A stretch of DNA of 58,630 bases. Origin: Myxococcales bacterium. GTDB lineage: Bacteria > Myxococcota_A > UBA9042. The notes under the pieces were generated by a model. It was given only the letters and a program-made list of their open reading frames with translations. It made no database searches and had not been told where the DNA came from. Shown here one piece after another: positions 7,854 through 20,814 of this stretch (positions are counted from its first letter, which is position 1; each line of letters starts with the position of its first letter). The stretch spans positions 1 to 58,630 of the forward strand of contig SHZF01000023.1 in assembly GCA_009692425.1 (NCBI GenBank). Reading direction: 5' to 3'. The translations under genes and the position numbers were made by a program.

Positions 7854-9926
7854 CTACCCCAGTCCACCTTTCAACAGCGCATCCTGCAACGAAAACCCGA
7901 CCTCCCCCTCGTCCGGCTGCACCCGCGTCCACTCGCCGTCCGCATCCAATGCCCATACCTGCAGGTTGTCGCGCAGGGCACCACTGAGGCACTCCTGCAC
8001 CGCCCGCTCGGCCAGCAGCGGATCGCGAATCGGAAACGCCACTTCGACCCTGCGCGAGAAGTTGCGTTCCATCCAGTCCGCGCTCGACGCCCACACTTCG
8101 CGCTGGGGGCCGACACCGAAGCTGAAGACGCGCGCGTGCTCCAGGAAGCGGCCGACGATCGAGCGCACGCGGATCGTCTCGGACAGACCCAGCACGCCCG
8201 GCCGCAGGCAGCAGATGCCGCGCACGATCAGGTCGATCGGCACACCGGCCTGGCTGGCGCGGTAGAGCGCCTCGATGACCTGAGGTTCGGCCAGCGCGTT
8301 CATCTTCGCGATGACCCGGCTCGCCTCGCCACGCCGCGCCTTGTCGGCTTCCCGGTCGATGCGCGCGATGACTTCGGACTGCAGTTGAAAGGGCGCCAGC
8401 CACAGCGTACGCAGCCCGCGCACGGTGCCCAGGCCCGTCAGTTGCAGGAACACCTGATGGACGTCTTCGGTCACCTCCGGGTCGCTCGTGAGCAGGCCGA
8501 GATCGGTGTAGGCGCGTGCCGTCGTCGGGTGGTAGTTGCCGGTGGCGAGGTGGGCATAGCGCCGGATGCCGCCGGCCTCGCGCCGTACGACCAGCAGCAA
8601 CTTCGCGTGGGTCTTCAGGCCGACGACGCCGTACACGACATTGGCCCCCGCCTCTTGCAGCCACGTGGCCAGATCGATGTTGGCGGCCTCGTCGAAGCGG
8701 GCGCGCAGTTCGACCACCGCGGTCACGTCCTTGCCGGCGCGCGCCGCCGTCGCCAGCGCCTGGGCAAAGGGCGACTGGTGGCCGGTGCGGTACAGCGTCA
8801 TCTTGATGGCGAGCACCTGGGTGTCCGTGGCTGCCTGCTTGAGCAGTTCGAGCACGGGGCCGGGCGCATCGTACGGGTGGTGCAGCAGGACATCGCTGCG
8901 TTTGATGGCGGCGAACACGTCTGAGTTTGGCATCAGGCCGCGCGGCGTGCGCGGCACATGCACCGGCCAGCGCAGGTCAGGGCGGTCGGCGAGGTCGCAG
9001 ATCGCGGCGAGCCGGTGCACGTTGACGGGCCCCTGCACGGCATACAGGTCGGCGTCCTGCAGTTCGAACTGCTGCAACAGGTAGTGCGCCATCTCGGCCG
9101 TGCAGGCTTCGGCCACCTCCAACCGGACGGCATCGCCCTGGTTGCGCTTGTGGAGTTCGGATTGCAGGGCTTCGAGCAGGTCGTCCGTCTCCTCTTCGGC
9201 CACCCACAGGTCGGCGTCGCGGGTGATGCGGAACGGCACGCACGCCGTCACGGTCATGCCGGGAAACAGCTCGGCAACGTGGGTCTGGATGATGCGCGAC
9301 AGCATCACGAAGCTGCGCTGGCCGCGCGGCTCGCCGGGGTCGGGCACCCGCATCACCCGTGGCAGCGCGCGGGGCACCTGGACGACGGCGATGCCCGAGC
9401 GCCGCCCGAACGCGTCCTGGCCGTCGAGCGTGACGATCAGCGCCAGGTTCTTGTTCTGCACGTGGGGGAACGGATGCGCCGGGTCCAGGCCGATCGGCGT
9501 CAGCACCGGCAGGACTTCGTTGCGGAAGTGGCGTTGCACCCAGTCCTGCTGCGCGGGGCTCCAGGTGTCGGGGCGCAAGATGCGGATGCCGGCGCGGTCG
9601 AGTTCGGGCAGGAGCACGCCCTGCAACACGCGGTACTGCTCGGCGACGAGGTCGTGGGCTTCGGCCGCGATGAGGTCGAGCGCATCCTGCGGTGTGCGAC
9701 CGTCCAAGCGCGGCGCGTCGAGGCCGTAAGCGCGCTGCTGCTGCAGGCGGGAGACGCGGATTTCAAAGAACTCGTCTAAGTTCGTGCTCGTGATGGTCAG
9801 GAAGCGCAGGCGTTCGAGCAGGGGCACGTTGGGGTCGAGCGCCTGGGCGAGCACGCGGCGGTTGAACGCGAGCATCGAGAGTTCGCGGTTGACGAGGTGG
9901 TCAGAGGACAGCGCGGAGCCGGACAC
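7854..9926 (-). CDS. ppk: Polyphosphate kinase 1
   Basis: About 690 aa, the normal PPK1 length. Makes polyphosphate from ATP reversibly. The N-terminal segment LVNRELSMLAFNRRVLAQA and LTITSTNLDEFFEIR are hallmark PPK1 sequences. Further on come IKMTLYRTG, the autophosphorylated-histidine region YAHLATGNYHP and the phospholipase-D-like C-terminal domains with SSADWMERNFSRRVEVAFPI. The start chosen is GTG at 9926, giving VSGSALSSDHLVNREL; GTG at 9977 is an alternative. An ATG at 10265 would extend the frame through a dispersed repeat and into mfd, which is implausible. Divergent from mfd. Confidence 0.95.
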   Translation of the reverse strand: MSGSALSSDHLVNRELSMLAFNRRVLAQALDPNVPLLERLRFLTITSTNLDEFFEIRVSRLQQQRAYGLDAPRLDGRTPQDALDLIAAEAHDLVAEQYRVLQGVLLPELDRAGIRILRPDTWSPAQQDWVQRHFRNEVLPVLTPIGLDPAHPFPHVQNKNLALIVTLDGQDAFGRRSGIAVVQVPRALPRVMRVPDPGEPRGQRSFVMLSRIIQTHVAELFPGMTVTACVPFRITRDADLWVAEEETDDLLEALQSELHKRNQGDAVRLEVAEACTAEMAHYLLQQFELQDADLYAVQGPVNVHRLAAICDLADRPDLRWPVHVPRTPRGLMPNSDVFAAIKRSDVLLHHPYDAPGPVLELLKQAATDTQVLAIKMTLYRTGHQSPFAQALATAARAGKDVTAVVELRARFDEAANIDLATWLQEAGANVVYGVVGLKTHAKLLLVVRREAGGIRRYAHLATGNYHPTTARAYTDLGLLTSDPEVTEDVHQVFLQLTGLGTVRGLRTLWLAPFQLQSEVIARIDREADKARRGEASRVIAKMNALAEPQVIEALYRASQAGVPIDLIVRGICCLRPGVLGLSETIRVRSIVGRFLEHARVFSFGVGPQREVWASSADWMERNFSRRVEVAFPIRDPLLAERAVQECLSGALRDNLQVWALDADGEWTRVQPDEGEVGFSLQDALLKGGLG

Positions 9927-10012
9927 GGGGGAACCTGGCGCGCAACGGGGGTGCGCGGTGGGTGGGCAGTGTGGCACGTTGCGGGGGCGACGTCGCGTCG
10001 GGGGTGCGGCCA

Positions 10013-10062
10013 GGACCGACCGCAGACCTCCGAGGCGCCTGGGACTGCATCCGAATTCGGCG
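10013..10062 (+). repeat. Partial copy of the 121-bp dispersed repeat (copy E)
   Basis: The right-hand 50 bp of the family are recognisable, ending in ACTGCATCCGAATTCGGCG, and the 26 bp that follow (TTCGGGCAAGGTTGGC then TTGGATCC) match the sequence after copy B at 45353. The left part has diverged or is missing. It sits between the divergent ppk and mfd genes. Confidence 0.85.
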
Positions 10063-10104
10063 TTCGGGCAAGGTTGGCCGTTGGATCCCGGGCCGCTCCC
10101 GACC

Positions 10105-10134
10105 TTGCCCCGCGCCCCGCCCGGGCCGTACCCT
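10105..10134 (+). promoter_or_regulatory. Putative sigma-70-type promoter of mfd
   Basis: TTGCCC, an 18-bp spacer, then TACCCT. The -10 box ends 9 bp before the mfd ATG, so transcription would start only a few bases upstream of, or at, the start codon, giving an almost leaderless mRNA. No purine-rich ribosome site precedes the ATG, which fits. Confidence 0.5.
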
Positions 10135-10143
10135 GCGCGCCCC

Positions 10144-13905
<3,762 letters not shown>

Positions 13906-13911
13906 CGACGA

Positions 13912-13985
13912 GGCCCAGCCGACAGTTGACACCCCAAACGGGAATCCGGACACTCTCCGGCCCGATTTTGGTGGACGGCTGGGCC
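13912..13985. terminator. Nested inverted repeat after mfd
   Basis: A perfect 10-bp stem, GGCCCAGCCG (13912-13921) with CGGCTGGGCC (13976-13985), encloses a smaller hairpin, CCGGA-CACTC-TCCGG. It lies seven bases after the mfd stop and could end its transcription, although no T-run follows. The enclosed TTGACACCCCAAACGGGA resembles insertion-sequence ends, so a relic of a transposon end is an alternative. Confidence 0.45.
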
Positions 13986-14045
13986 CCGCGCAGCCGAACC
14001 GCCCGACAGGAAAGCTGAATCCCGTCCACAACCAGGAGCCGAGCC

Positions 14046-17000
14046 ATGAATCCGACTGCCGCCTTTTCCCGCCTGCACCGAACCGCGCTGCCGGGCCTGT
14101 TGGGCCTGCTGGTCAGTGCGGCCGTGGCGTGCAGCGACGCTCCCCCGGCGCCGAAGCCGGGCACCACGGCGACCGACGCCAAGGGCGCAGACAGCAGCGT
14201 CAACCTCGGCGACGCGGCCAAGGCGGACACCGGGGCGAGCACAGACGGTGTCACTTTGGGCAAGGACGGCGCCCAACCGGGGTCCGATCTGGCGGTCGAT
14301 GACGCCGCGCCCCCGGTGTCGTGCAAGGACGATCTGGGCTGCAAGGACAAGGTCGCGCTCAAGCCGTGCGAAGTCGCGACGTGCGACGTGGTGGCCGGCC
14401 TGTGCAAGGCGATGGCCGCTGCCGACGACACCGAGTGCGACACGACCGGCAACGCGTGCGCCGATGGCCAAGGCAAGTGCAAGGCGGGCGCGTGCACGGT
14501 CAAGGGCGTCTCTTGCGACGACGGCAACGTCTGCACCGACGACAGTTGCGAGCCGACGAAGGGCTGCCAGTACGCCAACAACACCGGGAGTTGCGACGAC
14601 GGCAAGGCATGCACCAGTGGCGACGCCTGCACCGACGGCAAGTGCGCGCCGACGAAGGATGAGTGCGTCACGCAAGAAAACGACTGCGGCAACGCCAAGG
14701 ACGACGATCTGGACGGCGCGGTGGACTGCGACGACTCCGACTGTGCGCCGTTGGATGCGTGCAAGAACAGCAAGGAGACGGACTGCGGCGACAAGGCCGA
14801 CAACGACAAGGACGGCAAGATCGACTGCGCCGACGCGGACTGCGGCACCGATCCGGGCTGCGTCACCCCGGCGCTCGAAAAGGACTGTGCGAACAAGCTC
14901 GACGACGACGGCGACAAGTCGATCGACTGCGACGACAACGACTGCGCGGCCGACGCGGCGTGTGCCAAGCCGACCAAGGAAGCGGATTGTGCCAACAAGA
15001 TCGATGACGACCAGGACGCCAAGATCGACTGCCAGGACAGCGACTGCACGCAGGACGCGGCCTGCAAGCCCGCGCTGCCCGAGGCGAACTGCACGAACAA
15101 GATCGACGACGACCAGGATGGCGCCGCCGACTGCCTCGACAACGACTGCGGCGCGGACCTGGCGTGCCAGTCGACGCAGACCGGCGCCGAAGTGAACTGC
15201 GCCAACAAGATCGACGACGACAAGGACGGCAAGATCGATTGCCTCGACACGGACTGCGCGAAAATCCAGGCGTGCGCGGTGCCGCCCGTGCCCGAGACGA
15301 ACTGCACGAACAAGATTGACGACGACAAGGACGGCAAGATCGACTGCAACGACGCCGACTGCGCCAAGGATGCGGCGTGCACGACGAAGTGCGCCCACGA
15401 CCTGTGCGCGGCCGGGGCACCGTTGCTGGCAGGCTGCGACCCGTGCGTGCAGAAGGTCTGCGACGACGACGGCTTTTGCTGCGGCGAGTTCGGCGGCACG
15501 TGGGACGAAGTGTGCGTCAAGTCGATGACGCAACTGTGCGGCAAGCAGTGCGGGGCGGCCAAGGAATCGGACTGCAAGAACAAGGTCGACGACGACCTCG
15601 ACGGCATGGTCGACTGCACGGACAACGACTGCGCGGCCGACCTGGCGTGTGCAGCCACGGGCTGCGTGGCCGACGGCAAGCTGGCGTGTGGCGGCTCTGG
15701 CACCCACAGCAACGGCGGGCCGGGCAGCACCAACAAGCTGGCGACGTATGCGTGTGCCGACGGCCCGGCCAACAACGAGACGGGGCCCGAGTATGCGTAC
15801 ACGTTCGAGGCGGAGTGCGACGGAGCGCTGACGGTCACTGTGCAGAAGACGACGACGAAGACCGGCTTCCTCGACTTGTTCGTTCTCGACGGTGCCAAGG
15901 GCTGCGCGGCCAACACGTGCCTGGCGCACGGGCTGATGAACGCCACGTCGGGCACTTCGGCCGTGACCGTCAAGGACGCCAAGAAGGGCCAGAAGTACAT
16001 CGCGCTGGTCGACGGGTTCGCGCAGTTCACGGGCGATTTCAGCCTCAAAGTGGCGTGTGGCTGCGCCGGTGGCAAGGAAGTGGCGTGCGGCGACAAGCTC
16101 GACAACGACGGCGACACGCTGGCCGACTGCGCGGACAACGACTGCGCGGTGACGCCCCTGTGCACGACGGCGACCGAAACGGTGTGTGCGGACAAGATCG
16201 ACAACGACAAGGACGGCACGGTCGATTGCAGCGACGCCGACTGCGCCAAGGACCTCGCGTGCCAGTCGACGACGACGGAGCAGAACTGCATCGACAAGGT
16301 CGACAACGACAAGGACGCGAAGATCGACTGCGCCGACACCGACTGCGCCAAGGACCTTGCGTGCACCGCACCGCCGGCCGAGGCCGACTGCAAGAACAAG
16401 CTCGACGACGACAAGGACGGCAAGATCGACTGCCTGGACCCCGACTGCGCCAAGGACGCCGCGTGCGTCGTGGTCGGCGAGACGAACTGCACGGACAAGG
16501 TCGACAACGACAAGGACGGCAAGGCGGATTGCCTCGATGTCGACTGCATCGGCAACGCCGCGTGCACGTGCAAGGGCAGCTATCCGCTGGCGTGCGGCGC
16601 GTCCGACAGCTGGACGAGCGCCGGCTTCGGCTCGACGAAGGTCGTGAACCACTACGTGTGCTCGGACGGCATCGCGTCGAACCAGACCGGCGCCGAGTAC
16701 ACCTATGACTACACGTCGCAGTGCGATGGCACGCTGACGGTGACGGTGACGCGCAAGGGGACCACGGCGGGATTTCTCGACCTGTTCGTGCTCGACGCGG
16801 CCAAGGGCTGCAACGGCTCGACGTGCCTGGCGCACGCGGCGATGATCAACAACGTCGCCACGAAGACGCTGCCGGTCAAGAAGGGCCAGAAGCTGTTCCT
16901 GACGGTCGATGGCTACCAGAACTTCGCGGGCGCCTACGACATCAAGGCCGCCTGCAAGTGCACGCTGCCCCCCGAAACGAAGTGTGCCAACAAGCTCGAC

Positions 17001-18305
17001 GACGACAAGGACGGCCAGATCGACTGCCTCGACACCGACTGCGCCAAGGACCTCGCGTGCACCGCGACGCCGACGGCCGAGCTGAACTGCACGGACAAGA
17101 TCGACAACGACAAGGACGGCAAGCTCGACTGCCTCGACACCGACTGCGCCAAGGACCTCGCGTGCACCGCGACGCCGACGGCCGAGTTGAACTGCACGGA
17201 CAAGCTCGACAACGACAAGGACGGCAAGCTCGACTGCCTCGACACCGACTGCGCCAAGGACGCCGCGTGCGCGCCCGTGGGCACCGTCGAGACGAAGTGC
17301 ACCGACAAGCTCGACGACGACAAGGACGGCAAGATCGACTGCGCCGACTCCGACTGCGTGGGCAAGGCGGGCTGCGTGTGCACGGCGACCGAGGCGCTTG
17401 CGTGCGGTGGGCAGGACAAGGCGTCGAACGGCGGCGCGGGCAGCACGAAGGCCGTCACCGACTACACCTGCGGCACGAGCAAGTACACCGGCGAGAGCGG
17501 CCCCGAGTACGCGTACAGCTACACGGCGAGTTGCGACGGGCTGGTGACGGCGACGGTAAAGCGCGAAGCGGGTGCGTTCGGCTTCCTCGACCTGTTCGTG
17601 CTCGACGCGGCCACCGGCAAGCCCTGCGCTGGGTCGGCGTGCGTGGCGGGCGCGCTGATGCTGGGCGACACGACAAAGGTCACGTTCCAGGGCAAGAAGG
17701 GCGCCAAGTACGCTCTCGTCGTCGATGGGTTCAACAACTTCACCGGCAACTACACGATCGGCGCCTCGTGCGCGTGCGCGCTGCCGCCCAAGGAGGTGAA
17801 CTGCGCCGACAAGAAGGACGACGACGGCGATGGCAAGATCGACTGCCTCGACACCGACTGCGCGGGCGACCCGGCGTGTGCCGGCGCCAAGGACTGCAAG
17901 GACGACCTGCCGCTGCTGTGCGGCGGCACCGACGACTGGAACAACAGCGACGACGGCAGCACGAAGGTCGTCTCGGCCTACCAGTGCACCGACGGCAACA
18001 TCGCCGGCGAAACGGGCCCCGAGTACAGCTACGCATTCGTGGCGGAGTGCACCGGCCAGACGACCGTGAAGTTGCAGAAGACCGGCTTTTTCGCGACCGC
18101 CCTGCTCGACATCTTCATCTTGGATGGCGACAAGGCCTGCAATGGCGCGGCGTGCCTGGCGCACGAACTGATGGATCCGTTCGCGGCCTCGGTGCAGAAG
18201 ACGTTCGCGACGGTCAAGGGCAAGAAGTACCACGTGGTCGTCGACGGCTACCAAGGCGGCAGCGCGGACTATGCGATCAGCGTGAACTGCGTCTGCCCGA
18301 AGTAG
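14046..18305 (+). CDS. Giant Cys/Asp-repeat surface lipoprotein with PPC-like domains
   Basis: 1419 aa. A signal peptide ends at a lipobox (SAAVAC, Cys29), followed by an Ala/Asp linker. I count 18 copies of a roughly 28-residue unit of the form C-x-(N/D)-K-x-D-D/N-D-x-D-G-x-x-D-C-x-D-x-D-C. Each has calcium-loop-like aspartates and three or four cysteines. They resemble the short Asp-rich repeats of Myxococcota secreted proteins and thrombospondin type 3 repeats. Between blocks lie four copies of a roughly 90-residue beta domain ending GFLDLFVLD...LVDGF, similar to bacterial pre-peptidase C-terminal (PPC) domains. ATG 14046 follows an AGGAGCC ribosome site. Probably calcium-binding and exposed; function unknown, adhesion is a guess. 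Confidence 0.85.
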   Translation: MNPTAAFSRLHRTALPGLLGLLVSAAVACSDAPPAPKPGTTATDAKGADSSVNLGDAAKADTGASTDGVTLGKDGAQPGSDLAVDDAAPPVSCKDDLGCKDKVALKPCEVATCDVVAGLCKAMAAADDTECDTTGNACADGQGKCKAGACTVKGVSCDDGNVCTDDSCEPTKGCQYANNTGSCDDGKACTSGDACTDGKCAPTKDECVTQENDCGNAKDDDLDGAVDCDDSDCAPLDACKNSKETDCGDKADNDKDGKIDCADADCGTDPGCVTPALEKDCANKLDDDGDKSIDCDDNDCAADAACAKPTKEADCANKIDDDQDAKIDCQDSDCTQDAACKPALPEANCTNKIDDDQDGAADCLDNDCGADLACQSTQTGAEVNCANKIDDDKDGKIDCLDTDCAKIQACAVPPVPETNCTNKIDDDKDGKIDCNDADCAKDAACTTKCAHDLCAAGAPLLAGCDPCVQKVCDDDGFCCGEFGGTWDEVCVKSMTQLCGKQCGAAKESDCKNKVDDDLDGMVDCTDNDCAADLACAATGCVADGKLACGGSGTHSNGGPGSTNKLATYACADGPANNETGPEYAYTFEAECDGALTVTVQKTTTKTGFLDLFVLDGAKGCAANTCLAHGLMNATSGTSAVTVKDAKKGQKYIALVDGFAQFTGDFSLKVACGCAGGKEVACGDKLDNDGDTLADCADNDCAVTPLCTTATETVCADKIDNDKDGTVDCSDADCAKDLACQSTTTEQNCIDKVDNDKDAKIDCADTDCAKDLACTAPPAEADCKNKLDDDKDGKIDCLDPDCAKDAACVVVGETNCTDKVDNDKDGKADCLDVDCIGNAACTCKGSYPLACGASDSWTSAGFGSTKVVNHYVCSDGIASNQTGAEYTYDYTSQCDGTLTVTVTRKGTTAGFLDLFVLDAAKGCNGSTCLAHAAMINNVATKTLPVKKGQKLFLTVDGYQNFAGAYDIKAACKCTLPPETKCANKLDDDKDGQIDCLDTDCAKDLACTATPTAELNCTDKIDNDKDGKLDCLDTDCAKDLACTATPTAELNCTDKLDNDKDGKLDCLDTDCAKDAACAPVGTVETKCTDKLDDDKDGKIDCADSDCVGKAGCVCTATEALACGGQDKASNGGAGSTKAVTDYTCGTSKYTGESGPEYAYSYTASCDGLVTATVKREAGAFGFLDLFVLDAATGKPCAGSACVAGALMLGDTTKVTFQGKKGAKYALVVDGFNNFTGNYTIGASCACALPPKEVNCADKKDDDGDGKIDCLDTDCAGDPACAGAKDCKDDLPLLCGGTDDWNNSDDGSTKVVSAYQCTDGNIAGETGPEYSYAFVAECTGQTTVKLQKTGFFATALLDIFILDGDKACNGAACLAHELMDPFAASVQKTFATVKGKKYHVVVDGYQGGSADYAISVNCVCPK

Positions 18306-18326
18306 TTCGCTGCGGTACGCTGAACA

Positions 18327-18355
18327 TTGACCCTCCCGCACGCCTCTGCTATATC
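18327..18355 (+). promoter_or_regulatory. Putative promoter of yajC-secDF
   Basis: TTGACC, a 17-bp spacer, then TATATC, about 90 bp before the yajC start. A second possible -10 box, TACGCT at 18316-18321, lies just upstream with a weaker -35 (CTGCCC at 18293). Both would transcribe rightwards into yajC-secD-secF. Confidence 0.5.
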
Positions 18356-18448
18356 GCCCAGCCCCGCCCTCGTCGCGGACGGGTTTCGGCGACATTTTCG
18401 CCATGATCTCAATGGAATATCGCAAGTTTGGCGAACAGCGAGCGTAGA

Positions 18449-18871
18449 ATGGCTGCATTGGGCTTGTTCGCGGATGGCTTGGGCTTGCTTGCCCAGGGGG
18501 ACTCGCTGACGGGTGCCGCGTCCGGTGCCGCGTCCGGTGCGGCGGCGGCGGCAGGCAACGGTGGAGGCTCTCCCCCGGGCGCGGCCTTCATGCAAATCCT
18601 GATGTTTGTCGGGATCTTTGCTGTTTTCTACTTCCTCGTCCTGCGTCCCCAGCAGAAGCGCGCCAAGGAACACAAGTCGTTCGTCGAACAGCTCAAGGTC
18701 GGCGCCCGGGTCGTCACCGCGTCGGGCCTGTTTGGCAAGATTACGGCGCTCGAAGGCCATGAGGCCAAACTCGAAATCGCCGACAGGGTTGTCGTGCGCG
18801 TGCTCAAGAGCCAGATCGCCGGTCTCGAGGGCAACGCGGCCGAAGCCGTCGCCCAGGCCAACCCGAAGTAG
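18449..18871 (+). CDS. yajC: Preprotein translocase subunit YajC
   Basis: 140 aa. Small membrane partner of the SecDF complex that assists SecYEG. One transmembrane helix (MQILMFVGIFAVFYFLVL) is followed by the family signature LRPQQKRAKEHKSF and the beta-rich GARVVTASGLFGKI. The N-terminal 50 residues are an unusual Gly/Ala/Ser-rich stretch with two ASGA repeats, longer than in E. coli. ATG 18449 is preferred over TTG 18428, which lies in frame. secD starts 72 bp downstream. Confidence 0.93.
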   Translation: MAALGLFADGLGLLAQGDSLTGAASGAASGAAAAAGNGGGSPPGAAFMQILMFVGIFAVFYFLVLRPQQKRAKEHKSFVEQLKVGARVVTASGLFGKITALEGHEAKLEIADRVVVRVLKSQIAGLEGNAAEAVAQANPK

Positions 18872-18943
18872 CCGCAGGCCGCCCGGCACGCGCGGCGCTG
18901 CTGCTGCCACTGCCGCGGCCCGACCCTCGCCCCAGGAAACGAC

Positions 18944-20749
18944 ATGGAAACCAAGCGCAACTGGAAAGCATGGCTGACGATCGGGCTCGCCGTCCTCAGC
19001 GTCATGCAACTGCTGCCAACGTTCGTGTCCGGCCTGCCGGACATGTACACGGCCGTGTTCGACAAGACGATCGGCTACGGCCTCGACCTCAAAGGCGGCC
19101 TCGAACTGCGCTACACGATCGACTACAAGAAGGCGATCGGCGACAACACCTTCCGCTTGCGCGACAGCCTGCTCGATCGGCTCGGCGAGGCGTCGGCCAA
19201 GGGTGCCGGCAAGGACTGGTCGACCTTGGCCGAGGCCGACAAAGCCGCGATCGAGAAGCGCTTTACGTTGACGCGCACCGCCTTCAACGCGATGGAGGTC
19301 AAGTTCGCCAACAAGGGTGACCAGGCGCTGCTCACCCGCGAGGTCGTCGACCAGATCGACCGCCGCTTCGAACTGCGCGGCGGCGACGGCGTGGCCAACC
19401 TGTTCATGCCCGACAAGGCCGTCAACGAACTGCGCAACGAAATCGTAGAGCAGACTCTTTCGACGATCCGCAAGCGCGTCGATGCGTTTGGCCTCGTCGA
19501 GCCCGACGTGCGGCGCTCCGGCGAGGGCGACATCGACCTGCAGTTGCCGGGCCTGTCCGAACGCCAGATGCGCATGGTGCGTGAGCGCATCGGCCAGGCG
19601 GCGCAGCTCACGTTCCGCATGCACCTGCAGGGCAAGCAGGTCTTCGACGACCAGCAGGCTGCCTTGGAGCAGTACAAGAAGGACAATCCCGCCAAGACGA
19701 AGACCCTCGTGCTGGTGCCCAATGCCGGTGGCGCGTTCCTGCAGGCCGACCAGAAGTCGGAACTGCTCGGGTTCGTCAAGGGCGTCAAGGTGCCCGACGA
19801 CGTGCAGATCGGCTACGAGCTCGTCGAAGACAAGGACCCGATCACGGGCGCGGTCAAGACGAAGTCGTGGCGAACCTGGACGCTGACCTCGCGGGCAGAC
19901 CTCAGCGGCGACAACCTGACGCGGTCGGCGATCGGCTACGGCGATCGCGGCGAGCCCGTCGTGAATCTGGAGTTCGACGCGCGCGGCGGCCGCATCTTCG
20001 GCGACCTCACCGAGAAGAACGTTGGCAACCAGATGGCCATCATGCTCGACGACGACGTGGCATCGGCGCCGGTCATCAAGGAGCGCATCGGCGGTGGCCG
20101 CTGCCAGATCACGCTCGGCCGCGGCACGAACCCGGGCCAGATGATGGACGAGGCGAAGTCGCTCGTGACCGTGCTCAACAACGGAGCGTACAAGGCCCCG
20201 GTCATCAAGCTGCACGACATCGAAGTCGGTCCGTCGCTCGGCAGGGACGCCGTGCGCGGTGGGCTGACGTCGATGGCGGTCGGCGTGTTGCTCGTGGTCG
20301 GCTTCATGATCGCGTACTACCGTCAGGGTGGCATGATCGCGAACGTGGCGCTGGTGCTCAACCTGCTGCTGCAACTGGCGTGCCTGGTCGCCTTCAACGC
20401 GGCGCTGACGCTGCCGGGCATGGCGGGCCTGACGCTGACGACCGCGATGGCGGTAGACGCGAACATCCTGATCTTCGAGCGCATTCGCGAAGAGTTGCGG
20501 CTCGGGCGCACGGTGCGCAACGCGCTCGACCTCGGCTACAACCGGGCGTTCTGGACCATTTTCGACTCGCACATCACGTCGGGCATGGCGGGCGCAGTAC
20601 TCATGTTCTACTCGTCGGGCCCGATCTACGGGTTCGCGGTCACGCTGCTGATCGGCATCGGCACCTCGATGTTCACGTCGATCGTCGGCACCCGCGTCAT
20701 CTACGACTGGCTCCTCTCGAAGGGCAAGCTGCAGGAACTGTCGGTCTGA
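18944..20749 (+). CDS. secD: Protein translocase subunit SecD
   Basis: 601 aa. Uses the proton gradient to complete export of proteins through SecYEG. The first transmembrane helix (TIGLAVLSVMQLLPTFV) is followed by the signature GYGLDLKGGLELRY and a large periplasmic region with a P1 domain (RKRVDAFGLVEPDVRRSG). Five more helices end in the SecD/SecF membrane domain with TTAMAVDANILIFERIREELRLG. Size is normal. It lies between yajC and secF, 65 bp from the latter, in a conserved operon. Confidence 0.97.
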   Translation: METKRNWKAWLTIGLAVLSVMQLLPTFVSGLPDMYTAVFDKTIGYGLDLKGGLELRYTIDYKKAIGDNTFRLRDSLLDRLGEASAKGAGKDWSTLAEADKAAIEKRFTLTRTAFNAMEVKFANKGDQALLTREVVDQIDRRFELRGGDGVANLFMPDKAVNELRNEIVEQTLSTIRKRVDAFGLVEPDVRRSGEGDIDLQLPGLSERQMRMVRERIGQAAQLTFRMHLQGKQVFDDQQAALEQYKKDNPAKTKTLVLVPNAGGAFLQADQKSELLGFVKGVKVPDDVQIGYELVEDKDPITGAVKTKSWRTWTLTSRADLSGDNLTRSAIGYGDRGEPVVNLEFDARGGRIFGDLTEKNVGNQMAIMLDDDVASAPVIKERIGGGRCQITLGRGTNPGQMMDEAKSLVTVLNNGAYKAPVIKLHDIEVGPSLGRDAVRGGLTSMAVGVLLVVGFMIAYYRQGGMIANVALVLNLLLQLACLVAFNAALTLPGMAGLTLTTAMAVDANILIFERIREELRLGRTVRNALDLGYNRAFWTIFDSHITSGMAGAVLMFYSSGPIYGFAVTLLIGIGTSMFTSIVGTRVIYDWLLSKGKLQELSV

Positions 20750-20814
20750 CGGCTACGCACCCGCTGCCTCCCTCTCCACCCCTTCGACGCACGTTCGACA
20801 CCCAAGAGGCGCCC

